Assembly (NCBI RefSeq): GCF_006494425.1
Contig: NZ_VHIV01000002.1
Location: 620,001 to 684,000 of the forward strand
From: Bacillus dicomae
Lineage (GTDB): Bacteria > Bacillota > Bacilli > Bacillales > Bacillaceae_G
Direction: 5' to 3'
DNA length: 64,000 nt
Shown piece after piece: positions 26,642 to 36,444 of the stretch; position 1 is the first letter of the stretch; every line of letters starts with the position of its first letter. Under the pieces are notes generated by a model. It was given only the letters and a program-made list of their open reading frames with translations, did not search any database and was not told the DNA's origin. Position numbers and translations under genes: made by a program.

Positions 26642-26845
26642 ATGTCCATTGATGTTGGATTAATATTTCAAATCGCCGGAATCGGCATTGTTTTAGCTTT
26701 CATTCATACTGTACTAAAAGAATTAAAGCGTGAGGATATTGCAAATTGGGTCATCCTCGTCGGTTTTGTCGTTATTTTATTTCATGTCGCATTTTTAATT
26801 AATACGCTATTCGACAAGATAAAAAGTGTCTTTCTCTTCCAGTAA
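26642..26845 (+). CDS. spoIIIAC: Stage III sporulation protein AC
   Basis: This 67-residue protein has two transmembrane helices (MSIDVGLIFQIAGIGIVLAF, then ANWVILVGFVVILFHVAF), as in B. subtilis SpoIIIAC. The ATG at 26642 is preceded by AGGAGGGAGAAAGG. Longer frames that begin inside spoIIIAB (26507) are not its start. It is part of the membrane platform of the channel. Confidence 0.95.
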   Translation: MSIDVGLIFQIAGIGIVLAFIHTVLKELKREDIANWVILVGFVVILFHVAFLINTLFDKIKSVFLFQ

Positions 26846-26859
26846 AGGAGGCGGTTCGA

Positions 26860-27252
26860 ATCGAAATTATACAAATTGTCGGATTAGGCCTCGTTGCTAC
26901 GTTTTTAGCAGCTGTATTGAATCAGCATAAATCTAGCATTACGTCATTATTTATTGTGTTCGTAGGTAGTGTAATGTTTCTTATTTTAATCGATCAAATT
27001 CACGCGATCTTACAAATGATTGAGAGGGTAGCGAGTGAAGCGAAAGTTAGTAACGTATATGTAGAAACGTTGCTAAAAATTATTGGGATTGCTTATATTG
27101 CTGAGTTTGGAGCGCAAATTACAAAGGATGCAGGGCAAGGTGCAATCGCTTCGAAAATTGAATTAGCTGGAAAGATTTTAATTCTCGTTATGGCGATTCC
27201 TATTTTGACAGTTGTAATTGAAACTATTCTCGGATTTTTACCGACGGGATAA
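26860..27252 (+). CDS. spoIIIAD: Stage III sporulation protein AD, non-canonical start
   Basis: The 130-residue frame beginning at ATC (26860) aligns from its N terminus with B. subtilis SpoIIIAD (IEIIQIVGLGLVATFL against IDIVQIVGLGLIATFL). A perfect AAAGGAGG (26844-26851) is eight bases before it. There is no ATG, GTG or TTG in frame until TTG 26917, which has no site and would delete the first transmembrane helix. I therefore infer initiation at ATC, or less likely ATT at 26866. The rest (YVETLLKIIGIAYIAEFGAQ, KDAGQGAIASKIELAGK) is strongly conserved. It has three to four transmembrane segments and is part of the spoIIIA operon. Confidence 0.9.
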   Translation: MEIIQIVGLGLVATFLAAVLNQHKSSITSLFIVFVGSVMFLILIDQIHAILQMIERVASEAKVSNVYVETLLKIIGIAYIAEFGAQITKDAGQGAIASKIELAGKILILVMAIPILTVVIETILGFLPTG

Positions 27253-27262
27253 GGGGGAGTGA

Positions 27263-28435
27263 ATGTTGAGGGGCTTTGGAGCTAAGCTGCTATTTGCTTG
27301 CTTCCTTTTCTTTTCTTTACCGGTTGTTGTACAAGCTTCTCCTGTAGAAACAAACGTCGTTGATCAACAATTGGATAAGCTCGGAATTGAAGATGTGAAG
27401 CAATTTTGGGACGGGCTTGTTACAAAATATGGAGGTTACTTACCGGAGAGTCAAAAAGGTAGTTTTATGGAGTTTGTAAAGGGAGAAAAAGAAATTTCTA
27501 TAAAAGAGTGGATGCTAGGTTTATTAAAGTATTTATTTCACGAGCTTGTTGCAAATGGGAAGTTACTTGGGACGCTCATTATGCTCACAATTTTTAGTGC
27601 ATTGTTGCAATCGTTGCAGTCTTCATTTTCGAAGAGTAGCGTAAGTAAAATTGCCGATGCAGTTGTATATATGGTACTTATTATTTTCGCTTTAAATAGT
27701 TTTTATGTCGTTATGACATATGCAAGAGAAACGATACAAACAATGGTAGATTTCATATTAGCGTTATTGCCAATCTTGCTTGCACTCATAGCAACTGGAG
27801 GCGGTGTTGTATCTGTATCGTTTTTTCATCCAATTATCATCTTCTTAATGAATACGAGTGGGCTTTTGATGAATTATATCGTTCTACCACTTTTATTACT
27901 TGCAACGATATTAAGTATTGTAAGTACGATGAGTGATCAATATAAAGTGACGAAATTGTCCAAGCTTCTGCAAAACGTTAGCGTTGGGATTATTGGTATC
28001 TTTTTAACGATTTTTTTAGGGGTATTATCTGTACAAGGAACAGCGACAGCTGTTGCTGATGGAATCGCTGTGAAAACTGCTAAATTTGTAACAGGAAACT
28101 TTATTCCCGTAGTTGGAAGGATGTTTACAGAGGCGGCAGATACTGTAATTAGTGCGTCGGGATTATTAAAAAACACAGTTGGGATTATCGGGCTCGTCAT
28201 CCTGTGTTTAATTGTCGCTTTTCCAGCGATTCAAATTTTTTGTATCGCATTTATTTATAAATTCGCAGCAGCAGTATTGCAACCAGTTGGTGGCGGAGCA
28301 ATTATTCAATGTTTAGATATCATTGGCAGGAGCATCATTTATGTATTTGCTTGCTTAGCTATCGTATCATTTATGTTCTTTTTAAGTATCACAATTATTA
28401 TTGCTGCGGGGAACATTACACTTATGATGCGGTAG
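27263..28435 (+). CDS. spoIIIAE: Stage III sporulation protein AE
   Basis: This 390-residue polytopic protein has a cleavable signal peptide (LLFACFLFFSLPVVVQA, likely cut after residue 25) followed by a soluble segment and about seven to eight transmembrane helices. It is the largest membrane subunit of the SpoIIIA complex. The ATG follows GGGGGAG. It is 10 bases after spoIIIAD and 12 before spoIIIAF. Confidence 0.95.
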   Translation: MLRGFGAKLLFACFLFFSLPVVVQASPVETNVVDQQLDKLGIEDVKQFWDGLVTKYGGYLPESQKGSFMEFVKGEKEISIKEWMLGLLKYLFHELVANGKLLGTLIMLTIFSALLQSLQSSFSKSSVSKIADAVVYMVLIIFALNSFYVVMTYARETIQTMVDFILALLPILLALIATGGGVVSVSFFHPIIIFLMNTSGLLMNYIVLPLLLLATILSIVSTMSDQYKVTKLSKLLQNVSVGIIGIFLTIFLGVLSVQGTATAVADGIAVKTAKFVTGNFIPVVGRMFTEAADTVISASGLLKNTVGIIGLVILCLIVAFPAIQIFCIAFIYKFAAAVLQPVGGGAIIQCLDIIGRSIIYVFACLAIVSFMFFLSITIIIAAGNITLMMR

Positions 28436-28447
28436 GAGGTGAAGGGT

Positions 28448-29080
28448 ATGCAATTTGTTACAGAGTGGATTAGAAATATTATCGTTTTTTTACTCTTAGC
28501 GACAATGCTTCATCTTATTCTTCCAAATTCTAATTTACAAAAGTACGTTAAATTCGTTGTAAGTCTATTATTAGTTGTTTTAATCTTAACGCCCCTTTTT
28601 AAACTATTGCAAACAGATGTAAATGAAGTAATCGCAAATTTTAATGAAGAAAAGTACGTAGCAGAAGGATCTGTAAAAAATTCAATAGATTCGAAGAAAA
28701 AAGAAATACAAGCTCTAACACGTGCATATAGTTTAGAAGAGATGGCTACCAAAATGAAAAAAGAAGTAGGAAAAGAGTTCGAGAAAAAGTATGGTATGAC
28801 AGTCTCTGAAATACAAATAGTCGCAGCGGAAAGTACAACGGAAGTAAAGTCAGCGAAAGATATTCAATCTGTTGTTGTGACGTTGAAAGAAAAAGAACGT
28901 AGTAAAAATGAGGCAATCGAAACAGTAAAGCCAGTTGAAATTAACACGAAAGAACCGCCGAAAAAAGTAGAGGAAACGAATGTAGAAATGAAAGACTTCT
29001 TTTCAAGCAGGTGGCAACTAGAGAATAAACAAATCCAAGTTCAAATGGAAGGGAGGACAGGTAGAGTAAATGGACAATAA
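28448..29080 (+). CDS. spoIIIAF: Stage III sporulation protein AF
   Basis: This 210-residue protein has two N-terminal transmembrane helices (about 5-25 and 34-54), then a long charged domain of the ring-building type. I use the ATG at 28448 behind GGAGGTG; a GTG nine bases upstream would include that site. It overlaps spoIIIAG by 11 bases. It is part of the mother-cell channel. Confidence 0.93.
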   Translation: MQFVTEWIRNIIVFLLLATMLHLILPNSNLQKYVKFVVSLLLVVLILTPLFKLLQTDVNEVIANFNEEKYVAEGSVKNSIDSKKKEIQALTRAYSLEEMATKMKKEVGKEFEKKYGMTVSEIQIVAAESTTEVKSAKDIQSVVVTLKEKERSKNEAIETVKPVEINTKEPPKKVEETNVEMKDFFSSRWQLENKQIQVQMEGRTGRVNGQ

Positions 29081-29732
29081 AGATAAAAATTCGAAGTTCT
29101 CATTTTTTCGAAACTTATTGAATGGGGATGAAAAGGAAAGCAATGAGAAGGGAAAAAAGGTAACACCTAAGTTTTTACTTGTCCTACTCATACTTGGGAT
29201 TTTGCTTATGTTTTCTAGTAATTACTTTTCAAGTAAAAAAGATGAAGTACCTGTATTTAAAGAACAAAAAACTCAAAACCATGAAAAAGACGTACCAACT
29301 TTTGGCCAAAAAAATAATGATAATATGTCGAATGTAGAAAAATATGAAAAAGCGTATGAACAAGAATTAAAAGCAGCCTTAGAAGAAATAGCAGGAGTAA
29401 AAGATGTAACAATTAAAGTGAATTTAGATTCATCAGAAGAAAAAATATTAGAAAAAAATACAGTGAAACGTTCACAAACAACAGGTGAAACAGATAAAAC
29501 AGGCGGTAAGAGGGAAGTAGAAGATGAGTCTCTTGATGAAAAGACAGTCATTATACGCGAAGGGGATAAAGAAACTCCCGTTGTTTTACGAACAGAGAAA
29601 CCGAAAGTACGAGGTGTTCTTGTCGTAGCAAAGGGAGTGGATAATATACAAGTTAAAGCGATGGTAAAAGAAGCTGTAATACGGCTGCTAGATGTACCAG
29701 CTCATCGCGTTTCAGTTTCACCGAAAAATTGA
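29070..29732 (+). CDS. spoIIIAG: Stage III sporulation protein AG
   Basis: This 220-residue protein has a cytoplasmic head, one transmembrane helix (about 34-50, FLLVLLILGILLMFSSNYF) and an intermembrane domain with the ring-building motif (EIAGVKDVTIKVNLDSSEE and IQVKAMVKEAVIRLLDVPAH). In B. subtilis it forms a large oligomeric ring. It starts within spoIIIAF. Confidence 0.95.
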   Translation: MDNKDKNSKFSFFRNLLNGDEKESNEKGKKVTPKFLLVLLILGILLMFSSNYFSSKKDEVPVFKEQKTQNHEKDVPTFGQKNNDNMSNVEKYEKAYEQELKAALEEIAGVKDVTIKVNLDSSEEKILEKNTVKRSQTTGETDKTGGKREVEDESLDEKTVIIREGDKETPVVLRTEKPKVRGVLVVAKGVDNIQVKAMVKEAVIRLLDVPAHRVSVSPKN

Positions 29733-29747
29733 TAGGGAGGAAATAAA

Positions 29748-30392
29748 GTGTTAAAAAAACAAACGGTTTGGCTATTAACGATGTTAAGTTTAGTTGTTGT
29801 ACTATCTGTGTATTATGTAACGACTCCAGATAAAATGAATACAGCATCGCCGGCGACGGGTGAAAAGATTGGACAAGAAAAACAAGGTACTGATAAAGCA
29901 GTAACAAATGAAGCGCCTAAAGAAACGCCAAAAAAAGAAAATACAAGTAAGGAAACATCAAATAAAGAAACAGACAAAAAAGAGAGTGCTAAAAAAGAAA
30001 CAAGCAAAAAAGAAGCTAATGTAACAGTTCAATCAAGTGATGAAAATTTCACAGCGTTACGTATGCAAATGGACGATCAGCGCAGTGAACAAAAAGCAAA
30101 ATTACAAGAAGTGATGAGTTCAACAAAAGCTTCAGCAACAGAAAAGAATAAAGCGAAAGAAAATTTTGATGCAATCACTACAATGGAAACGAAGCAAGAA
30201 TTACTTGAGACAGTGATTAAGTCTCAAGGAGGATATAAAGATGCTCTTGTAAGAGCTGATGGAACTGACATTAAAGTAACTGTGAAAGCAGCAAAACATT
30301 CACAAAAAGAAGCGAATAAGATTATACAACTTGTAAGAAGTGAGGGCGGATCAAAAGATGTAGGTGTAAAATTTGATCCACCAACAAAATAA
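29748..30392 (+). CDS. spoIIIAH: Stage III sporulation protein AH
   Basis: SpoIIIAH joins forespore SpoIIQ to form the channel between the two cells. The 214-residue product starts at GTG (MLKKQTVWLLTMLSLVVVL), has one transmembrane helix (6-25), a linker from residues 40-90 rich in Lys, Glu, Thr and Ser with repeated KKETS units, and a C-terminal YscJ/FliF-like ring domain (about 100-214). It is the last gene of the operon and is followed by a very strong terminator. Confidence 0.96.
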   Translation: MLKKQTVWLLTMLSLVVVLSVYYVTTPDKMNTASPATGEKIGQEKQGTDKAVTNEAPKETPKKENTSKETSNKETDKKESAKKETSKKEANVTVQSSDENFTALRMQMDDQRSEQKAKLQEVMSSTKASATEKNKAKENFDAITTMETKQELLETVIKSQGGYKDALVRADGTDIKVTVKAAKHSQKEANKIIQLVRSEGGSKDVGVKFDPPTK

Positions 30393-30437
30393 AAGCTAAT
30401 AATCCGCGGGGAAATACCCCGCGGATTATTAGCTTTT
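30391..30437 (+). terminator. Terminator of the spoIIIA operon
   Basis: A 21-base perfect stem (AAAAGCTAATAATCCGCGGG outermost to inner, and complement) closes on AAATA. It overlaps the spoIIIAH stop codon. The tail after the stem has only a short T run, part of the stem itself. Confidence 0.9.
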
Positions 30438-30480
30438 AGCAATCGGATTATTTGAAAGTAGTTAGATAAAAATAATAATA

Positions 30481-30512
30481 GAAAAAAGCTATCATTTTCG
30501 ATAGCTTTTTTC
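30481..30512. terminator. Terminator of the convergent small gene
   Basis: AAAAAAGCTATC and GATAGCTTTTTT pair around ATTTTC. T runs occur on both strands. It overlaps the end of the minus-strand gene at 30492. Confidence 0.85.
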
Positions 30513-30686
30513 TGTTTCGTCTTTGTAGTGGTTTTTACTATGTTCAACTCGGAACGGAGAAATACGTTGTGAGTAAAAGATTAGCGGTTCATGGTAGCGA
30601 TGATTACTTTTTCCTGATTTTACGTGGATGAAGAGAACGAATGCCCAAATCATTACGGCAGGTAAGAAGAGAATGAGCCATATCAT
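30492..30686 (-). CDS. Small single-pass membrane protein
   Basis: This 64-residue protein starts MIWLILFLPAVMIWAFVLFI, with one transmembrane helix (3-22) and a basic, His-rich cytoplasmic tail. The ATG at 30686 follows GAGGTG; a frame starting at 30770 lacks a site. No family is recognised. Confidence 0.55.
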   Translation of the reverse strand: MIWLILFLPAVMIWAFVLFIHVKSGKSNHRYHEPLIFYSQRISPFRVEHSKNHYKDETEKSYRK

Positions 30687-31156
30687 ATGTTCACACCTCG
30701 ATACGATATATTTTCTATACTTTGAACATACTATTCTTGTATGAAGGAATGATGAACGAAGTGTAAACAAAAAAATAATATTTGGTAAAAATATGTTATT
30801 GACTATAGATGAGGTGAAGGGTAGAGCGGTAATTATATGTTTGCTGAGTAGCGTTTTGAAAAAGTAAGGAATGTTTTTTAGGAAGTGGTCTTGCCAATTT
30901 TGTGTGAAACTTGGTATTATTACTAGGTAATAAATTTTTATTGGAATAATATTTTTACAGGAGTTTCGATTTATTATAAAGAAATATAAATTGGAATGTT
31001 TAAAAAATTTATCGTAAGATGGAAATAGTAACTATTTCTATTAGTAAATGAAATGCATTTTCTAATAGAGTACATCGTATTTTTACAGTCAATCTAGTTT
31101 TAGTGACGAGAAATCTGTAAAAACGAGACAAACAAGAGTATGGGAGTGGATTTTAC
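30687..31156. other. accB upstream region
   Basis: This 470-base AT-rich spacer contains no convincing gene. TTATTAC, TAG, GTAATAA (30917-30933) is a small perfect dyad. TTTTTACAG (31080-31088) and CTGTAAAAA (31115-31123) could form a long stem-loop in the accB leader. No known riboswitch, T-box or FapR-box consensus was recognised. Confidence 0.5.
31080..31123 (+). repeat. Inverted repeat in the accB leader
   Basis: Perfect nine-base arms TTTTTACAG and CTGTAAAAA lie 26 bases apart, ending 33 bases before accB. It may be an operator or a leader hairpin; accBC is known to be autoregulated in B. subtilis. Confidence 0.4.
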
Positions 31157-31651
31157 ATGTTTAAAATTCAAGAAGTTCGTGAATTAATTAAATTAATTGA
31201 TAGCTCTAATATTGATGAATTTGAATACAAAAAAGATGGTACCACAATCAAAATGAAAAAGCGTGGTAATGAAGTTGTTGCAGTACAAGCACCTGTAGCA
31301 AAACAACCCGTGCAACCAGTAGCACCTGTTGAAGTTGAAACAACAGTAGCGGCAGCGCAAGCACAAGTGGAAGTGCCAAAACAAGAAGAGAGAACAGCTG
31401 TTCAAAATGAAAACCTACATAAAATTACATCACCGATGGTAGGTACATTCTATTCTTCTTCTTCTCCTGATACACCTCCATATGTAAGTGTAGGAGATAG
31501 AGTATCGAAAGATTCTATCGTATGTATTGTTGAGGCTATGAAGTTATTTAACGAAATTGATGCAGATGTAGATGGCGAAATTGTTGAAATTCTTGTTAAT
31601 AACGGACAGCTTGTTGAGTATGGACAACCGCTATTTCTTGTAAAAGCGTAA
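31157..31651 (+). CDS. accB: Biotin carboxyl carrier protein of acetyl-CoA carboxylase
   Basis: AccB carries the biotin that receives carboxylate from AccC. The 164-residue product has an N-terminal domain ([20 protein letters not shown]), a Pro/Val/Ala linker (about 42-85) and the biotinyl domain with EAMKLFNE, in which Lys129 is biotinylated. The ATG follows GGGAGTGG. It is 16 bases before accC. Confidence 0.96.
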   Translation: MFKIQEVRELIKLIDSSNIDEFEYKKDGTTIKMKKRGNEVVAVQAPVAKQPVQPVAPVEVETTVAAAQAQVEVPKQEERTAVQNENLHKITSPMVGTFYSSSSPDTPPYVSVGDRVSKDSIVCIVEAMKLFNEIDADVDGEIVEILVNNGQLVEYGQPLFLVKA

Positions 31652-31667
31652 TAAGGGAGTCTTTGTG

Positions 31668-33020
31668 ATGATAAAAAAAGTATTAATAGCCAATCGTGGG
31701 GAAATTGCTGTACGAATTATTCGTGCTTGTAAAGAAATGGATATTGAAACAGTCGCAATTTATTCAGAAGCAGATAAAGAGTCACTTCACGTACAAATTG
31801 CTGATGAGGCGTATTGTGTAGGACCAACGATTTCGAAAGAAAGCTATTTAAATTTGACGAACATTATTAGTGTTGCAAAGTTAACAGGCTGCGATGCTAT
31901 TCATCCAGGATACGGATTTTTAGCAGAGAATGCAGATTTTGCAGAGTTATGCCGTGAATGTAACTTAATTTTTATCGGTCCAAGTCCAGAAGCTATTTCA
32001 AAGATGGGCACAAAAGACGTTGCTCGTGATACAATGAAAGAAGCAGGGGTTCCGATTGTACCAGGTTCACAAGGAATTATTAAAAATACCGAAGAAGCGA
32101 TCGAACTTGCTAATCAAATTGGATATCCAGTTATTATTAAAGCGACTGCAGGTGGCGGCGGAAAAGGTATTCGTGTTGCGCGCCATGAAGAAGAGCTTGT
32201 AAAAGGAATTCAAATTACACAGCAAGAAGCTAGTACCGCTTTTGGGAACCCTGGTGTATACTTAGAAAAGTACGTTGAAGATTTCCGCCATGTTGAGATT
32301 CAAATAATGGCAGATACACACGGAAATGCCATTCATTTAGGAGAGCGTGATTGTACAATTCAGCGCCGCTTGCAAAAACTACTAGAAGAAAGTCCATCAC
32401 CTGCACTTGATGAAAATGTGCGTAAGCAGATGGGTGAGGCAGCAGTAAAAGCGGCGGTAGCGGTTGATTATACAGGTGCTGGTACGGTTGAGTTTATTTA
32501 TGAATATAAAACGAAAAGCTTTTATTTCATGGAGATGAATACGAGAATTCAAGTTGAGCATCCAGTTACTGAAATGGTAACAGGGATGGATTTAATTAAA
32601 GAACAAATTCTCGTTGCTTCTGGAGAGAAGTTATCGTTACAGCAAGAAGAAGTACAATTTAATGGTTGGGCAATTGAATGCCGAATTAATGCGGAAAACC
32701 CTGCCAAAAAATTTATGCCATCTCCAGGTAAAGTAGAAATGTACTTGCCACCAGGCGGATTTGGTATTCGCGTCGATTCAGCTGTATATCCGGGATATTC
32801 AATCCCACCTTTCTATGATTCGATGGTTGCTAAATTAATTGTTCACGGAAAAACACGTGAAGAGGCAATTGCAAAAATGAAGCGTGCACTCAGTGAGTTT
32901 GTCATTGAAGGCGTACATACAACAATCCCGTTCCATTTGCAATTGCTAGATCATCCTGATTTTGTAAAAGGTGAGTTTAATACGAAATTTTTGGAAGAGC
33001 ATGAACTTGTGACGCAGTGA
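31668..33020 (+). CDS. accC: Acetyl-CoA carboxylase, biotin carboxylase subunit
   Basis: AccC carboxylates biotin on AccB with ATP and bicarbonate, the first step of fatty acid synthesis. The 450-residue protein begins [20 protein letters not shown]. It has the ATP-grasp glycine loop [18 protein letters not shown], and the catalytic [14 protein letters not shown] segment. I use ATG 31668 rather than the GTG three bases upstream. Confidence 0.97.
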   Translation: MIKKVLIANRGEIAVRIIRACKEMDIETVAIYSEADKESLHVQIADEAYCVGPTISKESYLNLTNIISVAKLTGCDAIHPGYGFLAENADFAELCRECNLIFIGPSPEAISKMGTKDVARDTMKEAGVPIVPGSQGIIKNTEEAIELANQIGYPVIIKATAGGGGKGIRVARHEEELVKGIQITQQEASTAFGNPGVYLEKYVEDFRHVEIQIMADTHGNAIHLGERDCTIQRRLQKLLEESPSPALDENVRKQMGEAAVKAAVAVDYTGAGTVEFIYEYKTKSFYFMEMNTRIQVEHPVTEMVTGMDLIKEQILVASGEKLSLQQEEVQFNGWAIECRINAENPAKKFMPSPGKVEMYLPPGGFGIRVDSAVYPGYSIPPFYDSMVAKLIVHGKTREEAIAKMKRALSEFVIEGVHTTIPFHLQLLDHPDFVKGEFNTKFLEEHELVTQ

Positions 33021-33042
33021 TACATTAAAGGAGGTTTTTTTC

Positions 33043-33435
33043 ATGGCTGAACATATGTTAGATATGGGTCAAGATACAACTCTTGGTAAAGTAGAAATTG
33101 CACCAGAAGTAATTGAAGTAATCGCAGGTATTGCAGCTGCTGAGGTAGAAGGTGTAGCGGCAATGCGTGGTAATTTTGCTACAGATGTTGTTGAGAAGTT
33201 AGGTAAGAAAAATCATGGTAAAGGTGTAAAGGTTGAATTAGCAAACGAAGATATTATCGTTGACCTTTATGTTGTGATGTATTTTGGTGTAGCAATTCCA
33301 GTTGTTGCACAAAAGATTCAAGACAACATTCGCCAAGCACTCTTTACAATGACAGGGCTTGAGCCAAAAGAAGTGAATGTTCACATCGTTGGCGTAACAT
33401 TCGAAACACAAAAAACAGAAATCGAACCAGTGTAA
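33043..33435 (+). CDS. yqhY: Asp23/Gls24-family protein YqhY
   Basis: This 130-residue protein of the Asp23/Gls24 (DUF322) family has the typical core ISxEVIEVIAGIAAAEVEGVAA-like segment (short form VIEVIAGIAAAEVEGVAAMR) and MYFGVAIPVVAQKIQ. The gene follows accC by 22 bases with a strong AAAGGAGG site. In B. subtilis yqhY is linked with acetyl-CoA carboxylase control. A terminator follows. Confidence 0.9.
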   Translation: MAEHMLDMGQDTTLGKVEIAPEVIEVIAGIAAAEVEGVAAMRGNFATDVVEKLGKKNHGKGVKVELANEDIIVDLYVVMYFGVAIPVVAQKIQDNIRQALFTMTGLEPKEVNVHIVGVTFETQKTEIEPV

Positions 33436-33440
33436 GAATG

Positions 33441-33474
33441 AAAAAGATGCCTAGTAACATAGGCATCTTTTTTA
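33441..33474 (+). terminator. Terminator of the accBC-yqhY operon
   Basis: AAAAAGATGCCTA and TAGGCATCTTTTT are perfect arms around GTAACA. Confidence 0.93.
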
Positions 33475-33782
33475 TCGTTTCATTTCTTCACAAATTAAAA
33501 CCCTCTAATTATTATACTATTTCAAAAAAAAAGAAATTAAGAAGAAGATGTTTCGTTTTTCCAAAAAACGTACATTGTGATAAGATATGGAACTTGAAGT
33601 TAATCTTTTTATTATTTTTCAGCCTTGTAACCCGTGTGTGAAACGATAAATTGTGTTATTATCATTGTATTATAAGGTTGGAAAATCAATGAAAACTGTA
33701 AGAGTAAGTGAATTGACGGCTTATAAATTATAATAATATAACAAAGCATAAGGAAAGACTTGAAGCATAAAGGAGAGTTACA
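33475..33782. other. nusB upstream region, no gene
   Basis: This 308-base AT-rich spacer holds no supported coding sequence. The only feature is the promoter candidate listed at 33713-33742. Confidence 0.5.
33713..33742 (+). promoter_or_regulatory. Possible nusB promoter
   Basis: TTGACG (33713-33718) and TATAAC (33737-33742) have an 18-base spacer; other -10 options (TAATAT at 33734) exist. It lies about 40 bases before nusB. Confidence 0.45.
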
Positions 33783-34175
33783 ATGAAACGTAGGACGGCT
33801 AGAGAAAGAGCTATGCAAGCATTATATCAAATGGATATTACAGGTGAATTAGAACCGAAAGTAGCGGTGGAAAACACGCTAGATGAAGGTGAAGAAACAA
33901 ATGAGTTTCTAGAATCACTTGTAGTAGGTTTTGTAGAAAATAAAGAAGTGATTGATGAAGCGATTCGTCAAAATTTAAAAAAATGGAAGCTGGAGCGTAT
34001 TAGTATTGTTGATCGCAGTATTTTACGTGTAGCTGTATATGAAATGAAATACATGGAAGAAATTCCACACAACGTAACAATTAACGAGGCAATTGAAATT
34101 GCTAAAACATTTGGGGATGAGGAATCTCGTCGTTTTATTAACGGCGTTTTATCTAATATAAAAGATACACTGTAA
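33783..34175 (+). CDS. nusB: Transcription antitermination factor NusB
   Basis: NusB binds boxA RNA with NusE (S10) in rRNA antitermination. The 130-residue all-helical product has [20 protein letters not shown] and [18 protein letters not shown], typical of the family. The ATG follows AAAGGAGAG. It is the first gene of a likely operon continuing with folD 23 bases on. Confidence 0.95.
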
Positions 34176-34198
34176 TTTCTTTAAGGGGGAATCTTAAA

Positions 34199-35059
34199 AT
34201 GGTAGCAGTAATCATCAAAGGAAATGAAGTTGCGGAGAAAAAACGAGCACAATTAACAGAAGAAGTTGTGAAGTTAAAAGAGCAAGGGATTGTACCAGGA
34301 TTAGCAGTTATTCTAGTTGGAGAAGATCCAGCATCTCGTTCTTATGTAAAAGGAAAAGAAAAGGGCTGTGAACAAGTAGGAATTTATTCAGAGCTAATTG
34401 AACTTCCTGAAACAATTACTGAGGAGCGTTTGCTTGCTGAAATCGATCGCTTAAATGGCGATGACCGTATTAATGGTATATTAGTGCAATTACCTTTACC
34501 AAAACATATTGAAGAAAAAGCTATCATTGAAAGAATTTCACCAGAAAAAGATGTAGATGGATTTCACCCAATCAGCGTGGGACGTATGATGACGGGACAA
34601 GATACATTCCTTCCATGTACACCGCACGGTATTGTAGAATTAGTAAAAGAAACAAATCTTGATATCTCGGGAAAACATGTTGTAGTAATTGGAAGAAGTA
34701 ATATTGTTGGCAAACCAGTGGGACAATTGTTCTTAAATGAAAATGCAACTGTCACGTACTGTCATTCTAAAACGCAAAACATGAAAGAGTTAACGAAATT
34801 AGCTGATATTTTAATCGTAGCAGTTGGACGACCTAAAATGGTAACAGCTGATTATATTAAAGAAGGAGCGGTTGTAATCGACGTTGGTGTAAACCGTTTA
34901 GAAACAGGAAAACTTTGTGGTGATGTTGACTTTGACAACGTGTTAGATGTTGCAGGTTACATTACACCTGTGCCAAAGGGTGTTGGTCCAATGACGATCA
35001 CAATGCTTCTTCATAATACTGTTGAATCGGCTAAACGTGCAGGTGTTGTTTGTAAATAA
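34199..35059 (+). CDS. folD: Methylene-THF dehydrogenase/cyclohydrolase
   Basis: FolD interconverts 5,10-methylene-, methenyl- and 10-formyl-tetrahydrofolate with NADP. The 286-residue product has [14 protein letters not shown] with the catalytic Lys, [12 protein letters not shown] and the Rossmann segment [18 protein letters not shown], plus [18 protein letters not shown] at the end. It uses one-carbon units that the gcv genes also produce. Confidence 0.97.
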   Translation: MVAVIIKGNEVAEKKRAQLTEEVVKLKEQGIVPGLAVILVGEDPASRSYVKGKEKGCEQVGIYSELIELPETITEERLLAEIDRLNGDDRINGILVQLPLPKHIEEKAIIERISPEKDVDGFHPISVGRMMTGQDTFLPCTPHGIVELVKETNLDISGKHVVVIGRSNIVGKPVGQLFLNENATVTYCHSKTQNMKELTKLADILIVAVGRPKMVTADYIKEGAVVIDVGVNRLETGKLCGDVDFDNVLDVAGYITPVPKGVGPMTITMLLHNTVESAKRAGVVCK

Positions 35060-35085
35060 TTTGATTCGGCTATGAGGAGAGAGAA

Positions 35086-36444
35086 ATGGAGAAACAATAT
35101 TTAACCGTTACAGCGTTAACACGCTATATAAAAACAAAAATAGAATATGATCCGCATTTGCAGTCTGTTTGGTTAAAAGGTGAAATTTCCAATTTTAAAA
35201 ATCATAGCCGTGGTCATATGTATTTTACATTGAAAGATGAAAATGCAAGAATCGCAGCGGTTATGTTTGCGGGTCATAATCGCAATATTAAATTCAGACC
35301 TGAAAATGGGATGAAGGTACTCGTGAAAGGGAAAATTTCTGTTTACGAGGCGAGCGGTTCTTATCAAATTTACATTCAAGACATGCAGCCTGATGGAATC
35401 GGAAACTTGCATTTAGCTTACGAGCAATTAAAGGTTCGTTTAGAGGAAGAAGGTTTATTCTCTCAAGTTTATAAAAAAACAATTCCTCCTTATGCTAAAA
35501 CAATAGGTGTGATTACATCGCCAACAGGGGCAGCGATTCGTGATATTATAACAACGATTAAACGTCGTTATCCAATTGGAAATATTATTGTATTTCCAGT
35601 ACTTGTACAGGGGGAGTCAGCAGCTCCCTCAATTGTACAAGCGATTCGTACAGCGAATGAAATGGAAGAGATAGATGTCCTAATCGTTGGGCGCGGGGGA
35701 GGCTCTATTGAAGAATTATGGGCGTTTAATGAAGAAATGGTTGCAAGGGCCATTTTTAAGAGTGAAATTCCTATCATTTCAGCAGTAGGCCATGAAACAG
35801 ACTTTACAATTGCTGATTTTGTTGCCGATTTACGAGCGCCAACACCGACTGCAGCGGCTGAGCTGGCAGCGCCTAATATTATAGAGTTACAAGAAAAGGT
35901 ATTACAAAGAACTCTAAGATTGCAAAGAGCAATGAGAGAGTTAGTACATAAAAAAGAAGAAAAACTACAAGTATTGCAAAAGTCTTATGCGTTTCGTTAT
36001 CCAAGACAAGTATATGAGCAAAAAGAAGAGCAATTGGATAGAGCGTTAGAACAGCTTGTTTTAGCGAAAGAGCGTTATATTGATAAAAAGGTAAATCAGT
36101 TAAAACAGCTTTCATTTTATTTAGAGAAGCACCACCCATCTCAAAAAATTATGCAAACGAAGGTAGCGGTTGAAACATTGCAAAAGCAATTGCAACGTGA
36201 AATGCAAACGTTACTTCAAACGAAAGAATTTGCCTTCGTAAGAGCTGCTCAAAAACTTGAAGCGCTAAGTCCGCTTAAAGTAATGATGAGAGGGTACGGG
36301 CTTGTATATGATGAAGAGAAGCAAGTGTTAAAAAGTGTGAAAGATGTCAGCCTTGGAGATGCTGTTTCAGTTCAATTACAAGATGGAATACTAGATTGTA
36401 GCGTATCAGGCATAGAGGAGCGTGAATTGAATAATGGAAAATAA
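35086..36444 (+). CDS. xseA: Exodeoxyribonuclease VII large subunit
   Basis: The 452-residue product has the N-terminal OB-fold ([20 protein letters not shown] to about 100), the catalytic domain ([56 protein letters not shown] in shorter pieces) and a long coiled coil (about 270-390). It degrades single-stranded DNA from both ends with XseB. It overlaps xseB by 11 bases. Confidence 0.96.
   Translation: MEKQYLTVTALTRYIKTKIEYDPHLQSVWLKGEISNFKNHSRGHMYFTLKDENARIAAVMFAGHNRNIKFRPENGMKVLVKGKISVYEASGSYQIYIQDMQPDGIGNLHLAYEQLKVRLEEEGLFSQVYKKTIPPYAKTIGVITSPTGAAIRDIITTIKRRYPIGNIIVFPVLVQGESAAPSIVQAIRTANEMEEIDVLIVGRGGGSIEELWAFNEEMVARAIFKSEIPIISAVGHETDFTIADFVADLRAPTPTAAAELAAPNIIELQEKVLQRTLRLQRAMRELVHKKEEKLQVLQKSYAFRYPRQVYEQKEEQLDRALEQLVLAKERYIDKKVNQLKQLSFYLEKHHPSQKIMQTKVAVETLQKQLQREMQTLLQTKEFAFVRAAQKLEALSPLKVMMRGYGLVYDEEKQVLKSVKDVSLGDAVSVQLQDGILDCSVSGIEERELNNGK

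Noticed and set aside
26917-27252. TTG start for spoIIIAD
   Set aside because: No ribosome site, and it removes a conserved N-terminal helix; the upstream ATC with perfect spacing fits better.
33438-33641. 67-codon plus-strand frame after yqhY
   Set aside because: It is made mostly of the terminator and AT-rich spacer, without a good site.
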